Part shown: piece by piece, positions 35,420-45,291 of the stretch
How the letters are laid out: each line of letters opens with the position of its first letter
Numbering within the stretch: position 1 is the stretch's first letter
NCBI RefSeq assembly: GCF_963665675.1
Contig: NZ_OY762426.1
Location: 744,001-808,000, forward strand
Direction: 5' to 3'
Source: an uncultured Methanolobus sp.
GTDB lineage: Archaea > Halobacteriota > Methanosarcinia > Methanosarcinales > Methanosarcinaceae
DNA length: 64,000 nucleotides
Notes under the pieces: model-generated
Database searches by the model: none
Told to the model about the DNA's origin: nothing
What the model saw: only the letters and a program-made list of their open reading frames with translations
Translations under genes and position numbers: made by a program

Positions 35420-35695
35420 CTACTGAATAGTTGCTTCACTCTCAAGATTGTGTCTGATTGTCTCAACAGGCATTACTCTGTTAAGGTATGCATCTGAGAA
35501 CTGTCCGCCATTAACATCATATTCCCGTTCGATATCTATTCCATAATCCTCGTCCATTTCCTCGATTATAGGATCGCACAGGTATACTTGCAGGCTGCCA
35601 CTTTCATCCATGAATACGGATGGTCTGACACCTGTATTGTTATATTCTTCTACAAGTCCTCTGAATACTAATGACATATAGCGCATTGATTCCAT
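35420..35695 (-). CDS. Hypothetical acidic protein
   Basis: 91 residues, MESMRYMSLVFRGLVEEYNNTGVRPSVFMDESGSLQVYLCDP..., ending IRHNLESEATIQ. Acidic, mixed alpha-beta, no motif. Start at 35695 or the internal ATG at 35686 cannot be separated. It looks like a real coding frame because of its even composition and its placement next to another same-strand hypothetical. Function unknown. Confidence 0.55.
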   Translation of the reverse strand: MESMRYMSLVFRGLVEEYNNTGVRPSVFMDESGSLQVYLCDPIIEEMDEDYGIDIEREYDVNGGQFSDAYLNRVMPVETIRHNLESEATIQ

Positions 35696-36014
35696 CGGTC
35701 ATCACCAATAACACATTCTTATGGTCATGCACTTAAACCTAATGTAGAGTTTTTCCATAGTATGTACAGAAAATAATAGGTCTATGTTCACAAACCACGA
35801 ATTTTTGTGTTCGGGATTTGTCGATAAAAGACGGCAATAGAAATTATTCGCCATGTATATTTATATTGACACTTATATACTATAAAATGTAATACCCATG
35901 TCCGGTTTTCTGATAAGAAACGTTTTTAATCATTGATGCGATAGTTGGAAGAATAAATCTGACTACATAATACTACATTACTTAGACTAAAACAATCATC
36001 CAGTTGGAATATTT
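35696..36014. promoter_or_regulatory. alaS upstream region with TATA box
   Basis: About 320 bases between divergent genes. ACTTATATACTATAAAATG (35871-35889) is a strong TATA element on the plus strand; it predicts a leader of roughly 100 bases before the alaS ATG at 36015. No T-box-like or other riboswitch structure recognised. Confidence 0.45.
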
Positions 36015-38789
36015 ATGCTTGAAGACGAATATCAGCTTGATTATTTTTCAGAGAATGGATTCGTTCGCAAACAATGCTCTAAATGTGGACAACATTTCTG
36101 GACTCGTGACCTTGAAAGAGTCACTTGTGGAGATGCTCCGTGCGATCCGTACTCATTTATCGGTAATCCCGTATTTAAGAAAAAGTTTGACCTTGCGCAA
36201 ATGCGTGAGTATTACCTGAACTTCTTTGAAGAAAGAGGCCACACAAGGCTTGAAAGATATCCTGTTATTGCAAGGTGGAGAGATGACATCTATCTGACCA
36301 TTGCATCGATTGCGGATTTCCAGCCATTTGTTACTTCAGGGCAGGTACCGCCACCAGCTAACCCTCTGACTATTTCCCAGCCATGCATCCGTCTTTCTGA
36401 CCTTGATGCAGTTGGCAGAAGTGGCCGCCATCTGACCACATTTGAAATGATGGCACATCACGCCTTTAATAAAAAGGACGAAGAAATATACTGGAAAGAC
36501 CACACAGTAGAATTATGTGATGAACTTTTCAATTCCCTTGGCGTTGACCCACTGGCAGTGACCTATAAAGAGGAACCATGGGCTGGCGGTGGAAATGCCG
36601 GTCCTTGTGTTGAGGCACTTATCGGTGGTCTTGAGGTTGCAACTCTTGTGTTCATGGACCTCAAGCAGTCAAAAGACGGCGACATTACCATAAAAGGCGA
36701 CAAATACCGCAAGATGGACAACTACATTGTGGATACAGGATATGGCCTTGAGAGGTTTGTATGGGCGTCGCAGGGTTCCCCTACTATATATGATGCAGTT
36801 TTCCCTGAAATTGTCAACGAGCTTATGGACCTTGCAGGTATTAACCACGAACTTGACAACTCAGAGTATGCTAACATCCTTGCCCAGAATGCCCGCCTTG
36901 CAGGTCTTATGGATGTAAGTGAGAAGGCCAATCTTTTTGAATTGAGAAAGCAAGTCGCTTCCAGCATTGGAACAACCGTGGATAAACTTTCAGCCATCAT
37001 GGAGCCTGTTGAAACTGTATATGCCATAACTGATCATACACGCTGTCTGACCTTCATGCTTGCAGATGGTGTTATTCCATCAAATGTAAAGGCAGGATAC
37101 CTTGCAAGACTTGTACTGCGCAGGACGCTCAGGATGATGAAGGACATGGGCATATCTGTGCCATTGTCTGAAATCGTAAAGATGCACATAAAGCACCTTC
37201 CGGAGTATCCTGAGTTCGAGGAGAAGTTCGATGTTATTCAGGATATCCTTGAACATGAGGAGCGCAAGTTCGCCGAAACTCTTGAACGTGGAAAGCGCAT
37301 GATCCAGAAATCTGCCAGACATTACAAGGAATCCGGAGAGAACATGCCTCTTGAAAGTATTATCGAGATGTATGACAGTCACGGAATCCCACCGGAGATC
37401 TCAAAGGAAGCAGCATCTGAGGTTGGTGTGGCTGTGGATCTGCCGGATAATTTCTATTCTCTTGTAGCTGAAGGTCACAGCAAGGCCGAAGAAAAAGAGG
37501 AAAAAGTTTTCCCATACGCAGAAAGAGTGGCCAGGCTTCCAAAGACCAGGAAGTTGTTCTATGATGAACCTACCAGGATGGACTTTGAAGCAGTCGTCCT
37601 TGATGTATTTGACAATCATGTAGTACTTGACAGCACATTTTTCTATCCGGAAGGAGGTGGACAGCCTGCTGACCACGGTACTCTGGTTCTTGAGGATGTT
37701 GCACATAATGTAGTCGATGTTCAGGGTGTAGATGGTGTTGTTGTTCACATTATCGAAGAGTCAGAGAATGAGTTCCACATTAAAAAAGGCGACATGGTAC
37801 AGGGCCATGTGGACGAAGAACGTCGTATGGCGCATGCATGTCATCACACTGCAACTCATATTGTCAATGATGCTGCACGTAAGGTGCTTGGTGATCATGT
37901 ATGGCAGGCCGGTGCACAGAAATTCGTGGACCGCGCACGTCTTGATATTTCACACTACAAACGTATCTCACAGGAAGAACTTAACCGGATCGAGCTGATA
38001 GCCAATCGTACTGTTATGGAAAACCAGCGTGTTATTGCAGAATGGATGGACAGGATCGATGCCGAGAAGAAATATGGTTTTGGACTTTATCAGGGAGGTG
38101 TCCCTCCTGGAAGTACTATTCGTGTGCTGAAAGTCGCTGATGACATAGAGGCATGTGCAGGTACTCACTGTACCAGCACCGGACTTGTCGGTCCTATCAA
38201 GATACTTAAAACCGAACGTGTTCAGGACGGTGTTGAACGTATCGAGTATGCTGCAGGTCTTGCAGCCGTCAGGTCAATGCAGGAAATGGAATCATATCTC
38301 CGCCAGGCATCTGATGCACTCCGTGTCAGGCCGGAACATCTTCCGTCTACAATTGATCGTTTCTTCAATGAATGGAAAGAATTCAAGAAGGAGAATCAGA
38401 GACTCAAGGACGATCTTGCGCATGTCCATGTACTCCAGATGGCAAACGAGGCTGTTGATGTTGCAGGTATGCGCCTTGTGGCAAAATGCATTCCTAACGC
38501 AGATATTGATGAGCTTGTTAAGATCGCCGGTGAACTGACAAGCAGCAAAGACCTGGTTGTCCTTCTTGCAAGTGACGCCGGTGGTGTCAAGATAGTTGGT
38601 GCCGCAGGTGAGGATGCACTTAAAGCTGGAGCAGACGCAGGAAAGATCGTCAGGGCTATGTCCCAGGTAGTTGGCGGTGGCGGTGGCGGTAAGCCAGCCA
38701 TGGCACGTGGTGGCGGTGTTGATGCCAGTAAGATCAACGAAGCACTTGCCGAAGGACAAAACATACTGGGTGGGCAATTAAATAATTAG
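36015..38789 (+). CDS. alaS: Alanyl-tRNA synthetase (archaeal type)
   Basis: 924 residues. Archaeal N-terminal extension with CSKCGQHFWT...CGDAPC zinc site, class II core (REYYLNFFEERGHTRLERYPVIARWRDD), editing domain with HHTATHIV and CAGTHC zinc/editing motifs, and a C-terminal domain ending with the glycine-rich VVGGGGGGKPAMARGGGVD found in AlaS/DHHA1. Charges tRNA-Ala. Single gene with its own promoter; a KaiC-like gene follows 36 bases downstream and may be partly read through. Confidence 0.97.
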   Translation: MLEDEYQLDYFSENGFVRKQCSKCGQHFWTRDLERVTCGDAPCDPYSFIGNPVFKKKFDLAQMREYYLNFFEERGHTRLERYPVIARWRDDIYLTIASIADFQPFVTSGQVPPPANPLTISQPCIRLSDLDAVGRSGRHLTTFEMMAHHAFNKKDEEIYWKDHTVELCDELFNSLGVDPLAVTYKEEPWAGGGNAGPCVEALIGGLEVATLVFMDLKQSKDGDITIKGDKYRKMDNYIVDTGYGLERFVWASQGSPTIYDAVFPEIVNELMDLAGINHELDNSEYANILAQNARLAGLMDVSEKANLFELRKQVASSIGTTVDKLSAIMEPVETVYAITDHTRCLTFMLADGVIPSNVKAGYLARLVLRRTLRMMKDMGISVPLSEIVKMHIKHLPEYPEFEEKFDVIQDILEHEERKFAETLERGKRMIQKSARHYKESGENMPLESIIEMYDSHGIPPEISKEAASEVGVAVDLPDNFYSLVAEGHSKAEEKEEKVFPYAERVARLPKTRKLFYDEPTRMDFEAVVLDVFDNHVVLDSTFFYPEGGGQPADHGTLVLEDVAHNVVDVQGVDGVVVHIIEESENEFHIKKGDMVQGHVDEERRMAHACHHTATHIVNDAARKVLGDHVWQAGAQKFVDRARLDISHYKRISQEELNRIELIANRTVMENQRVIAEWMDRIDAEKKYGFGLYQGGVPPGSTIRVLKVADDIEACAGTHCTSTGLVGPIKILKTERVQDGVERIEYAAGLAAVRSMQEMESYLRQASDALRVRPEHLPSTIDRFFNEWKEFKKENQRLKDDLAHVHVLQMANEAVDVAGMRLVAKCIPNADIDELVKIAGELTSSKDLVVLLASDAGGVKIVGAAGEDALKAGADAGKIVRAMSQVVGGGGGGKPAMARGGGVDASKINEALAEGQNILGGQLNN

Positions 38790-38825
38790 ATATGTATATA
38801 TATATGTAAATTGTAACTCATCAGT

Positions 38826-40166
38826 ATGATACCTGGTGAGGTCAGACAATTCTTTTCATCCCAGTATGGGAAGTCCCTGCTAGTAAAGGGGCAGCCTGGT
38901 ACCGGGAAAACCACTTTTGTCTTCGGAATACTCGATGAAGTGTGCCCCGAAGGCAATTGTGTTTATATTTCACCCCGCATAGACAAATCTTCAGATTATG
39001 GAAATTATCCCTGGATAGAGGGAGATTTCAATAACAATGAGGATTTTCTTCGCATGCTGGCTTCCCGGATAAAAGTGATATGGGAGACCAGTGACACAAA
39101 ACCAATTATTGTTGTTGATTCGATAGACTCACTGAGCATTGCAACAACACGATCTTCTGACTGGGAAAGCAACAAGTTTGAGCTGGAGCGTTTGCTTTTT
39201 GATTTTTCCAGAAAGGTCAATGCAGATATTATAATGATAACCGAGCAGGCAGATGTTACATCACTTGATTATCTTGTGGACGGTGTGGTGTTCCTTGAAA
39301 TATCAGATATTTCCGGACGTGACGTAAGAAAAATAAACCTGCTCAAGATGCGCGGTGTTGAACTTTCACAGTCGAGGTATCCTTTTACACTTGATGGCGG
39401 TCATTTCAGGAGCTTTGAACCTTTCACTGTTTCCTATCCGGAACATACGCAGATCCCCCTGCCTCTTTCTGATCCCGAAGAAAGCAAAATATCAACCGGG
39501 ATTCATGATTTTGATGAGATACTTACCGGAGGATATCAGAAAGGAAGTTTCAATCTCTTTGAGATTACAAGTGGTGTAGGAGACTCATTCTACAGTCTGT
39601 TGCTGCCTACATTCATAAACCACCTAAGGCTTGGTCGTGGTCTTCTCAGTATGCCCACAGAAGGTACCAGCGTTGAGACTGAAAAGCGTATGATATCTCC
39701 ATTTACAGGGGATGATCACTTCCACGGTCAGTTTGTGGGATTTGAGATTCGTGACCTTAAAGGCAGGATTCCTGCATACATTGAACCTTTCTCAGGTAAT
39801 GTCTACAAAGACATGGATATTTTCCACAAAGCCAAGAATGAGGTCATGCGTCAGTGCGGTTCGCCGGTTCTTGATTATATGGGTCTTGACAGTATGGAAT
39901 ACAATTACGGATGGGAGAATATCAGCTCTATCATAGGGCAGATGGCGTCCATTACCAAGACAACTGAAAATGTTGTCCTTGCTGTCACAAAATATGGTCA
40001 GAGGATTACTGAGTCAGTAGCGCATATGGCTACAACCCACTGGAAATTTGAAAACGTTGACAAGACACTTGTTATGTATGGTGTGGTGCCCAAAACCGGT
40101 ATTTTTGCTGTTCAGATGGAGTTTGTGTCAGGTTATCCACAGGTTAGCCTAATTCCCATGAAATGA
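38826..40166 (+). CDS. KaiC/GvpD-like protein with one intact and one degenerate P-loop domain
   Basis: 446 residues, two RecA/KaiC-like halves. The first (about 1-205) has Walker A KGQPGTGKTTF at 21-31 and Walker B PIIVVDSIDSL. The second (about 215-446) begins STGIHDFDEILTGGYQKGSFNLFEI as in KaiC/RadA-like proteins, but its P-loop is replaced by TSGVGDSFYSLLL, without GKT. Related to the GvpD-like or HTR-like proteins of methanogens. Directly precedes a KaiC-like/REC fusion and a REC protein and then, past an opposite-strand gene, the archaellum operon whose ArlH is of the same fold. A regulatory role towards ArlH is inference. Confidence 0.8.
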   Translation: MIPGEVRQFFSSQYGKSLLVKGQPGTGKTTFVFGILDEVCPEGNCVYISPRIDKSSDYGNYPWIEGDFNNNEDFLRMLASRIKVIWETSDTKPIIVVDSIDSLSIATTRSSDWESNKFELERLLFDFSRKVNADIIMITEQADVTSLDYLVDGVVFLEISDISGRDVRKINLLKMRGVELSQSRYPFTLDGGHFRSFEPFTVSYPEHTQIPLPLSDPEESKISTGIHDFDEILTGGYQKGSFNLFEITSGVGDSFYSLLLPTFINHLRLGRGLLSMPTEGTSVETEKRMISPFTGDDHFHGQFVGFEIRDLKGRIPAYIEPFSGNVYKDMDIFHKAKNEVMRQCGSPVLDYMGLDSMEYNYGWENISSIIGQMASITKTTENVVLAVTKYGQRITESVAHMATTHWKFENVDKTLVMYGVVPKTGIFAVQMEFVSGYPQVSLIPMK

Positions 40167-40261
40167 GCAATTTACGTGCCGTAAGTACATTTTCTGCCCA
40201 AACATTAATAAGAAAATAAAACTAATAATATTTACTAAACAAAATTAAAAGGTACTTGGCA

Positions 40262-41317
40262 ATGAATGCTCAAACGCAGGAAATCCTTTCGACCCTCAGA
40301 ATAGAGCTGTCCCGGAAATATACATTGTTCCTTGCCCCTGTGGATAGTTTTATTGAGAGACTTGTCTATTTTTTGGTATCTGACATACTTAATGAAGAAC
40401 CAGAAAGGACCGTAGTGTGGCTATGCCTCAATTCTTCCAGGGATAAAATTTTGTCAAGATTCGAGGATTTTGAATTTGATATCAATTATGAAGGAAGGCT
40501 GTTCTTCATTGATATTGATGTACCGGGAAAGGAACATCACGACGATACACTCTACTGCAGTTCCGTTGCGGATTACACAAAGATGGCATCCCATATCTCA
40601 AATATCTTCCAGGATCACCAGAAGTCAGTGTTAATTATAGACAACATGAATGTGCTTGCAAGCGACACAATGCAGGTCGTGGAGAATTTTGTCCAGTTCA
40701 TAGAAAAGAAAGTAGCTGAGAACGATGGCAGTATTGTCTCCATGCTTTCCAGGAACATCCTGCCTTCTGAGACAGAGGTTCTTATCACTTCTTTCTTTGA
40801 TGTTGTCATAGATATCACAAATGTGGGTGAGATCCATACTGAGATTGGCATGAAAGACTTCGACTTCAGGTATTCGGTGGAAGAAGGTTCAATTGAATTC
40901 GAGCCCATGCAGAAGAAGATCAGGCGTGAGCGCCTGAAGATTCTCATTGTTGATGATGAACCTGATATCCCTGAGCTCCTTAAGCTTTCTCTAATTAACG
41001 AACCATACGACTTCATTGTGGCTCACAACGGTGAGGACGCCATTAATCTCACGCTTAAAGAGCTTCCTGATCTTATTCTCCTGGACATCATGATGCCTGA
41101 TATGGATGGTTATGAAGTAGTGGAGAATCTGAAAAAGAGTAAAGCTGCAAGTGATATTCCTGTTATCATGATCTCAGCTAAGACTGCTATTGAAGATAAG
41201 GTTAAAGGCATGGAACTTGGAATTGATGATTACATTTCCAAACCCTTCGATAAAAGAGAGGTCAAAGCAAGGATTAAGATGGTAATGCGTCGTCTTGGAT
41301 GGGTTGAAGAGGAATAA
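40262..41317 (+). CDS. P-loop-less KaiC-like domain fused to a receiver (REC) domain
   Basis: 351 residues from the ATG at 40262 (a TTG at 40256 opens the frame; AAAGGT is nine bases before the ATG). Residues about 1-220 follow a RecA/KaiC layout (KYTLFLAPVDSFIERLVYFLVSD at the place of Walker A; KSVLIIDNMNVL as Walker B), but no GKT is present. Residues about 230-351 are a REC domain: LIVDDEPDIPEL, phospho-Asp in LLDIMMPDMDGYEV, VIMISAK and DDYISKPF. No output domain. Looks like a phosphorylation-controlled protein-protein switch. Same strand and close after the KaiC-like gene. Confidence 0.8.
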   Translation: MNAQTQEILSTLRIELSRKYTLFLAPVDSFIERLVYFLVSDILNEEPERTVVWLCLNSSRDKILSRFEDFEFDINYEGRLFFIDIDVPGKEHHDDTLYCSSVADYTKMASHISNIFQDHQKSVLIIDNMNVLASDTMQVVENFVQFIEKKVAENDGSIVSMLSRNILPSETEVLITSFFDVVIDITNVGEIHTEIGMKDFDFRYSVEEGSIEFEPMQKKIRRERLKILIVDDEPDIPELLKLSLINEPYDFIVAHNGEDAINLTLKELPDLILLDIMMPDMDGYEVVENLKKSKAASDIPVIMISAKTAIEDKVKGMELGIDDYISKPFDKREVKARIKMVMRRLGWVEEE

Positions 41318-41380
41318 TTATATATTCAAATGAATATTTGCATAACATATAATTTAATCATCTTAGGAGATGTATCATTA

Positions 41381-41755
41381 ATGTGTCCAAAAATCATGGT
41401 CGTGGATGATGAACCCGATACCATAGACCTCGTAAAATTGATCCTGGAATCAGAGGATATAGAAGTTGTCGGGGCAAAAAGTGGGTTTGAATGCCTTGAA
41501 TCAATTGCAGAGGAACATCCGGATGCAGTTTTGCTTGATATCATGATGCCTGACATGAATGGATGGGAAACCTTCCATAAGATAAAAGAGAAAGAACCGG
41601 CTCTTCCTGTTGCAATGCTCACCGTAAAAAGCCAGGAATTTGACAAGATGCTTGGTCTGCATGTCCTTAAAGCTGATGATTATATCACAAAACCTTTCAG
41701 CAGAAAAGAGCTTATCCAGAGGACAAAAGAATTGCTGGAAATGCAACTTCAGTGA
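41381..41755 (+). CDS. Stand-alone response regulator receiver protein
   Basis: 124 residues from the ATG at 41381, with AGGAGA about ten bases upstream (the frame is open from 41330). REC domain complete: MVVDDEPDTIDL, phospho-Asp in LLDIMMPDMNGWET, MLTVKS and DDYITKPFSRKEL. No output domain, as in CheY-like proteins. Third gene of the signalling group; its stop overlaps the convergent methyltransferase by seven bases. Confidence 0.88.
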   Translation: MCPKIMVVDDEPDTIDLVKLILESEDIEVVGAKSGFECLESIAEEHPDAVLLDIMMPDMNGWETFHKIKEKEPALPVAMLTVKSQEFDKMLGLHVLKADDYITKPFSRKELIQRTKELLEMQLQ

Positions 41756-42771
41756 TCCAGCACTTCAAACACTATTGCCTTTTCATCTTTTACAAAAAGA
41801 TGTGCTTTCCTTTCACCATCAAGACCATTCTCCAGTTCATTGCGTACATCCCAGTACTTTTCAGGATCAATGGCTGCCCGGACAATAACTTTTCCGAATG
41901 AGTTTTTCTTAAGGAAGGAATTGATCTTTGAAAAGTTGGCTTCGCAGATCAGCATTTTTTTGTATATGTTTTTAAAAAGGGTGTTATCAATTTCAAATCC
42001 TGAAGTCAGAAGTATTCTTTTGCCGTCAACACCAAAGATAGCAACATCATTTGCTTCCTTTTTAAGCTCTGCAACAAGCTGCTCCAGCAGGCCTGATCTG
42101 ATTACACATTCTTCCGGTTCATATGCATAAAGTGCAGGTTCTTTTACCTTTTTAGCAGGTTCAAAAGTCCCTGCTTTTCTGATGATATTGCTTCCGGGAA
42201 GTGCAACAGCAGAAACATCTGCTTTTTTCAGTTCCCCGAAATAAAGGTTAAGACGATTGAGCTTTCCTTCCAGGGACATGTACTCCCGTTCACAGTCAAA
42301 TGGTATTTTTTCAGGGGACAACTGTGGTGGAGCTTCAAAAGCAAAATTCGATGAAATGCCTGCATAAGTTTTCATTACTTCAGGGATGGAAGGACTGAGG
42401 TTGTCAATGCTTCTTTCCTTTTCAGCAGGAGGTCTTGCAGGATCTGAAAAGACAACGTCTAGCTGGGGTAGTTTTTCAATTACCTCGGAAGACAGTGCAT
42501 CGCCTGCAATGAATTCAATGTTATCAATGCCCATCATCTTAGCATTCTTTTTTGCAAATGCTATTTTCTTTGGTTCGATCTCAATGGCATAGACAAAATC
42601 ACAGTATTTGGCAAAAAAAAGAGCCTGTCCACCAATACCACAACTGATGTCGGCTATTGTTTTACATTGAAGCCTCTTTGCCCTGTACTGCGCGACAGGT
42701 TCAGGAGTTGCAAATCTTATTCCATCCTTGTCAGATATCATTTCCGTTTTGAATTGCTTTTTACGTGCCAT
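41749..42771 (-). CDS. SAM-dependent methyltransferase with THUMP-like C-terminal domain
   Basis: 340 residues. SAM motif I in TIADISCGIGGQALFFAKY, acidic loop YAIEIEPKKIAFAKKNA, FIAGDAL and a catalytic-type DVVFSDPARPP. The C-terminal half (LEQLVAELKKEANDVAIFG...FGKVIVRAAIDPEKYWDVR) is the THUMP-like domain of archaeal and Bacteroidetes RNA-methyltransferase relatives. Probably an RNA or tRNA modifying enzyme. It interrupts, on the other strand, the group of signalling genes and the archaellum operon. Confidence 0.8.
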   Translation of the reverse strand: MARKKQFKTEMISDKDGIRFATPEPVAQYRAKRLQCKTIADISCGIGGQALFFAKYCDFVYAIEIEPKKIAFAKKNAKMMGIDNIEFIAGDALSSEVIEKLPQLDVVFSDPARPPAEKERSIDNLSPSIPEVMKTYAGISSNFAFEAPPQLSPEKIPFDCEREYMSLEGKLNRLNLYFGELKKADVSAVALPGSNIIRKAGTFEPAKKVKEPALYAYEPEECVIRSGLLEQLVAELKKEANDVAIFGVDGKRILLTSGFEIDNTLFKNIYKKMLICEANFSKINSFLKKNSFGKVIVRAAIDPEKYWDVRNELENGLDGERKAHLFVKDEKAIVFEVLDH

Positions 42772-42850
42772 AGACTCCTCCTACAAGTCAGGTAAGTGAT
42801 TTAAAATAATCTGGACCCATAATAAGCTTAATGATTGTTTTATTCATAAT

Positions 42851-42860
42851 TTATATATAT
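42851..42860 (+). promoter_or_regulatory. TATA box of the archaellum operon
   Basis: AATTTATATATATTATT centred near 42856 gives a start near 42882 and a leader of about 45 bases before the arlCE ATG at 42926. Confidence 0.5.
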
Positions 42861-42925
42861 TATTAAGGGGATATTGTTCAACGTATGGATATCTCTCTCA
42901 CCAATTAAATAAAACCAGTGGAACC

Positions 42926-44260
42926 ATGGCCGGATTTAGTGATAAAATCAAAAAAGTGACTTCTGTTCTTTCCAAAAAGGGCAAGAATAAAGGAGGCGAC
43001 TCTCCATTTGGTAGTGCTGACTCACCTCCTTTCATGCAGGGAGGGCCTGATCTGGGTTCTGTTCCCGATCTGGCTGCCGGTATGCCACCTGCTCCAGGTG
43101 TTCCTCCTGGAATGGACCCAGGTGCTCCCGGGAACTCTGCATTTCCTCCGGGTATGGCTCCTCCCGGAGCAGCTCCGGGTGGGCCGCCAGGTTCAGCTCC
43201 ACAAGCTGCTCCCATAGATAATGAAATGCTGGAGGAGAACCGTAAAAAGATCAAGGAAGTTGAGTCAAAAGTATCAAAGGCAGATGTAACTCTCAACATG
43301 GTCCAGAGGGATAATGAAGAGATCAGGAAAACGGTTGACAAGATAGACCAGAGCGTTCTTGAATTATTGTCCCTGTACGAGATCGTATCCAATCAGGTCA
43401 ATCCTTTTGTAGGCGATGGTGCAGGTTCCAGAGATACAATAGAGAGATTTGAAAAGACAGAGACACGCCTTACTGAAATGGGCGACATGATGGTTCTTCT
43501 GAAAAATGAACTTGATGCAACTGCCCAGAAATCAAGTATGCCAAAAGGTATCTCTGAGGAAGCAGCTTCCAGGATGCAGGACCTTGAATCCAAAATGGAT
43601 GCATTCGCAGATGCCATGGTAATGATGCATGAAAGTCTTGAGCAATTAAACTCAAAAACGGATGATTTATTCACACGTATAGATTCGCTTAATCAGAATT
43701 TGACGGACCTTGCAGAAACCACATCCACTATAACCACCAGGCTTGAAGACCTTGAGAATCGTCCGGCTGCAGGCAGTCCAAAAGTTGTTCTTTCTAAGGA
43801 CGAAGAGAAAAGACAGACTAAGAATGCTTCTGCCGAAACTGAGGGAATAAATGAAGGAGAAATGGAAACCGAAGATGTTTCTGTTGCAAAGAAAACATCA
43901 TTACCTCTTGTAAGGCTGGAATTTATAAAAGCTGATCCTACAAGCGTAGTTGTCCTGCTTAACTGGATAGAGTTCCTCATGGAAAGGGTTGGGAGAAACA
44001 ACCTTATGGATGCCCTCGATTATTATGTTGACATTGGCTGGATAAGCGAGGATGTCATGTCAGAGATCATGGCCTATGCCCGTGGAATCGATTATTATGT
44101 GGAAAAGCCCACGTGGAGGCTTTTGCCAGAGGATCACACAAAATCCCTGCTTTTCATTGAAAGGCTTTCAGGCCGCAAGATTGACAGGAACATGCTCAGT
44201 TCCATAGACAGGGAAATGGCAAAGGTAAAGCACGGTCTGGAGGAATTGTATGGGATTTGA
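42926..44260 (+). CDS. arlCE: Archaellum protein ArlC/E fusion (FlaC/FlaE)
   Basis: 444 residues. Short basic start (DKIKKVTSVLSKKGKNKGG), a Pro/Gly/Ala-rich segment about 25-90 (GMPPAPGVPPGMDPGAPG...), a long coiled coil with FlaC features (about 95-270) and the C-terminal FlaD/E domain (LVRLEFIKADPTSVVVLLNWIEFLMERVGRNN...DMGWIS-like YVDIGWISEDVMSEI). Forms the cytoplasmic ring that links the motor to chemotaxis via CheF in euryarchaea. First gene of the operon here; no archaellin gene precedes it. Confidence 0.9.
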   Translation: MAGFSDKIKKVTSVLSKKGKNKGGDSPFGSADSPPFMQGGPDLGSVPDLAAGMPPAPGVPPGMDPGAPGNSAFPPGMAPPGAAPGGPPGSAPQAAPIDNEMLEENRKKIKEVESKVSKADVTLNMVQRDNEEIRKTVDKIDQSVLELLSLYEIVSNQVNPFVGDGAGSRDTIERFEKTETRLTEMGDMMVLLKNELDATAQKSSMPKGISEEAASRMQDLESKMDAFADAMVMMHESLEQLNSKTDDLFTRIDSLNQNLTDLAETTSTITTRLEDLENRPAAGSPKVVLSKDEEKRQTKNASAETEGINEGEMETEDVSVAKKTSLPLVRLEFIKADPTSVVVLLNWIEFLMERVGRNNLMDALDYYVDIGWISEDVMSEIMAYARGIDYYVEKPTWRLLPEDHTKSLLFIERLSGRKIDRNMLSSIDREMAKVKHGLEELYGI

Positions 44261-44681
44261 GCTTTCAGTGGTTGCTGCAATCTTCTTTTTAACTGCCATG
44301 GTTCTGGGCTCATTCTCTTACTCGATGTTAACAACTTCAAATGAAATTGTCAGCGATGCATCCGAAGAACAATACAAAATACAGAATGCTAAGCTTAAAA
44401 CCAATATCGAAGTTGAAGATGCAATTGCCGGAAACTATTCCGGCACATACAACCTGACAGTGACGCTTTCCAACATAGGTAGTGAAAGTGTTTATTTTGA
44501 TGAACTTAATGTTCTTGTGGATGGAAATCTGGAGCCATATACATATAGCGATATTGCAGCAACATGGACACCGGCTGAAACACGTAATCTGACCATTGCA
44601 GGTCTTTCCGGGACAGGCACTCACCGCGTTAAAGTTGTGACCCGTAATGGTGTTTCTGCTTATAGTTCTTATACTGTCTGA
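44250..44681 (+). CDS. arlF: Archaellum stator protein ArlF
   Basis: 143 residues. One N-terminal membrane helix (LSVVAAIFFLTAMVLGSFSYSML, about 4-26) then a beta-sandwich domain (YNLTVTLSNIGSESVYFDELNVLVDG...) of FlaF/ArlF type that sits in the pseudoperiplasm and contacts the S-layer as part of the ArlF-ArlG stator. Overlaps arlCE by 11 bases. An additional TATA-like element follows in the gap to arlG. Confidence 0.88.
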   Translation: MGFELSVVAAIFFLTAMVLGSFSYSMLTTSNEIVSDASEEQYKIQNAKLKTNIEVEDAIAGNYSGTYNLTVTLSNIGSESVYFDELNVLVDGNLEPYTYSDIAATWTPAETRNLTIAGLSGTGTHRVKVVTRNGVSAYSSYTV

Positions 44682-44707
44682 ATTCTCATTGTCCGGGCAA
44701 ATGGCAA

Positions 44708-44718
44708 CTATATATACT
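44708..44718 (+). promoter_or_regulatory. Possible internal promoter before arlG
   Basis: ACTATATATACTATT (44708-44721) in the 90-base arlF-arlG gap, about 60 bases before the arlG ATG. The other arl genes are separated by 20 bases or fewer, so this gap stands out. Confidence 0.35.
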
Positions 44719-44771
44719 ATTAATTATATATTACTACTCTAATTCTATTCGCATCGGGCTGGCAGAAAAAC

Positions 44772-45278
44772 ATGAAAAGCATGCTACAGGCAAACAGAGA
44801 CTCCTTACTGGAAGATACAGGTGCAGAAACCGCAGTAACGCACATGATCTTTTTCATCACTGCAATACTCCTGGCTATCAGCGTAGTTGTCCTTGTCTCT
44901 GCTAATGTACAATCCATGCTTTCTTCATCCAGTGCAGGCAGCAAATTACTGTCAGAACAGATGCGGACTGACATTACTATTGTAAATGACCCTGAGCTTA
45001 TTCCTTACGACAATAGCACCGGTAAATACACTTTTTACGCCAAGAACACCGGAAAGACCGAACTGGCACCGGAATATGTTACCGTATTGGTCGACGGCAT
45101 ACTGATAGAACCGGCAAGTGCTGATGCCGAATTGACAGATGGCGATGTTGTATGGAGGCCGGGTGATATTCTGACATTGAATGTAACTACCAATCCTTCG
45201 CCATTGCAAGAAGGGGATCACAGAGTACTTGTTGCAGCAGATAACGGCAAATCCGGTGCAATGAGTTTCAAAACGTAA
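44772..45278 (+). CDS. arlG: Archaellum stator protein ArlG
   Basis: 168 residues. N-terminal membrane helix (MIFFITAILLAISVVVLVSANVQ, about 26-48) following a short cytoplasmic part, then a beta-sandwich domain (FYAKNTGKTELAPEYVTVLVDGILIEP...). Same plan as ArlF; ArlG filaments capped by ArlF anchor the motor to the S-layer. arlH begins 14 bases downstream. Confidence 0.88.
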   Translation: MKSMLQANRDSLLEDTGAETAVTHMIFFITAILLAISVVVLVSANVQSMLSSSSAGSKLLSEQMRTDITIVNDPELIPYDNSTGKYTFYAKNTGKTELAPEYVTVLVDGILIEPASADAELTDGDVVWRPGDILTLNVTTNPSPLQEGDHRVLVAADNGKSGAMSFKT

Positions 45279-45291
45279 TAAGAGGCAAATA

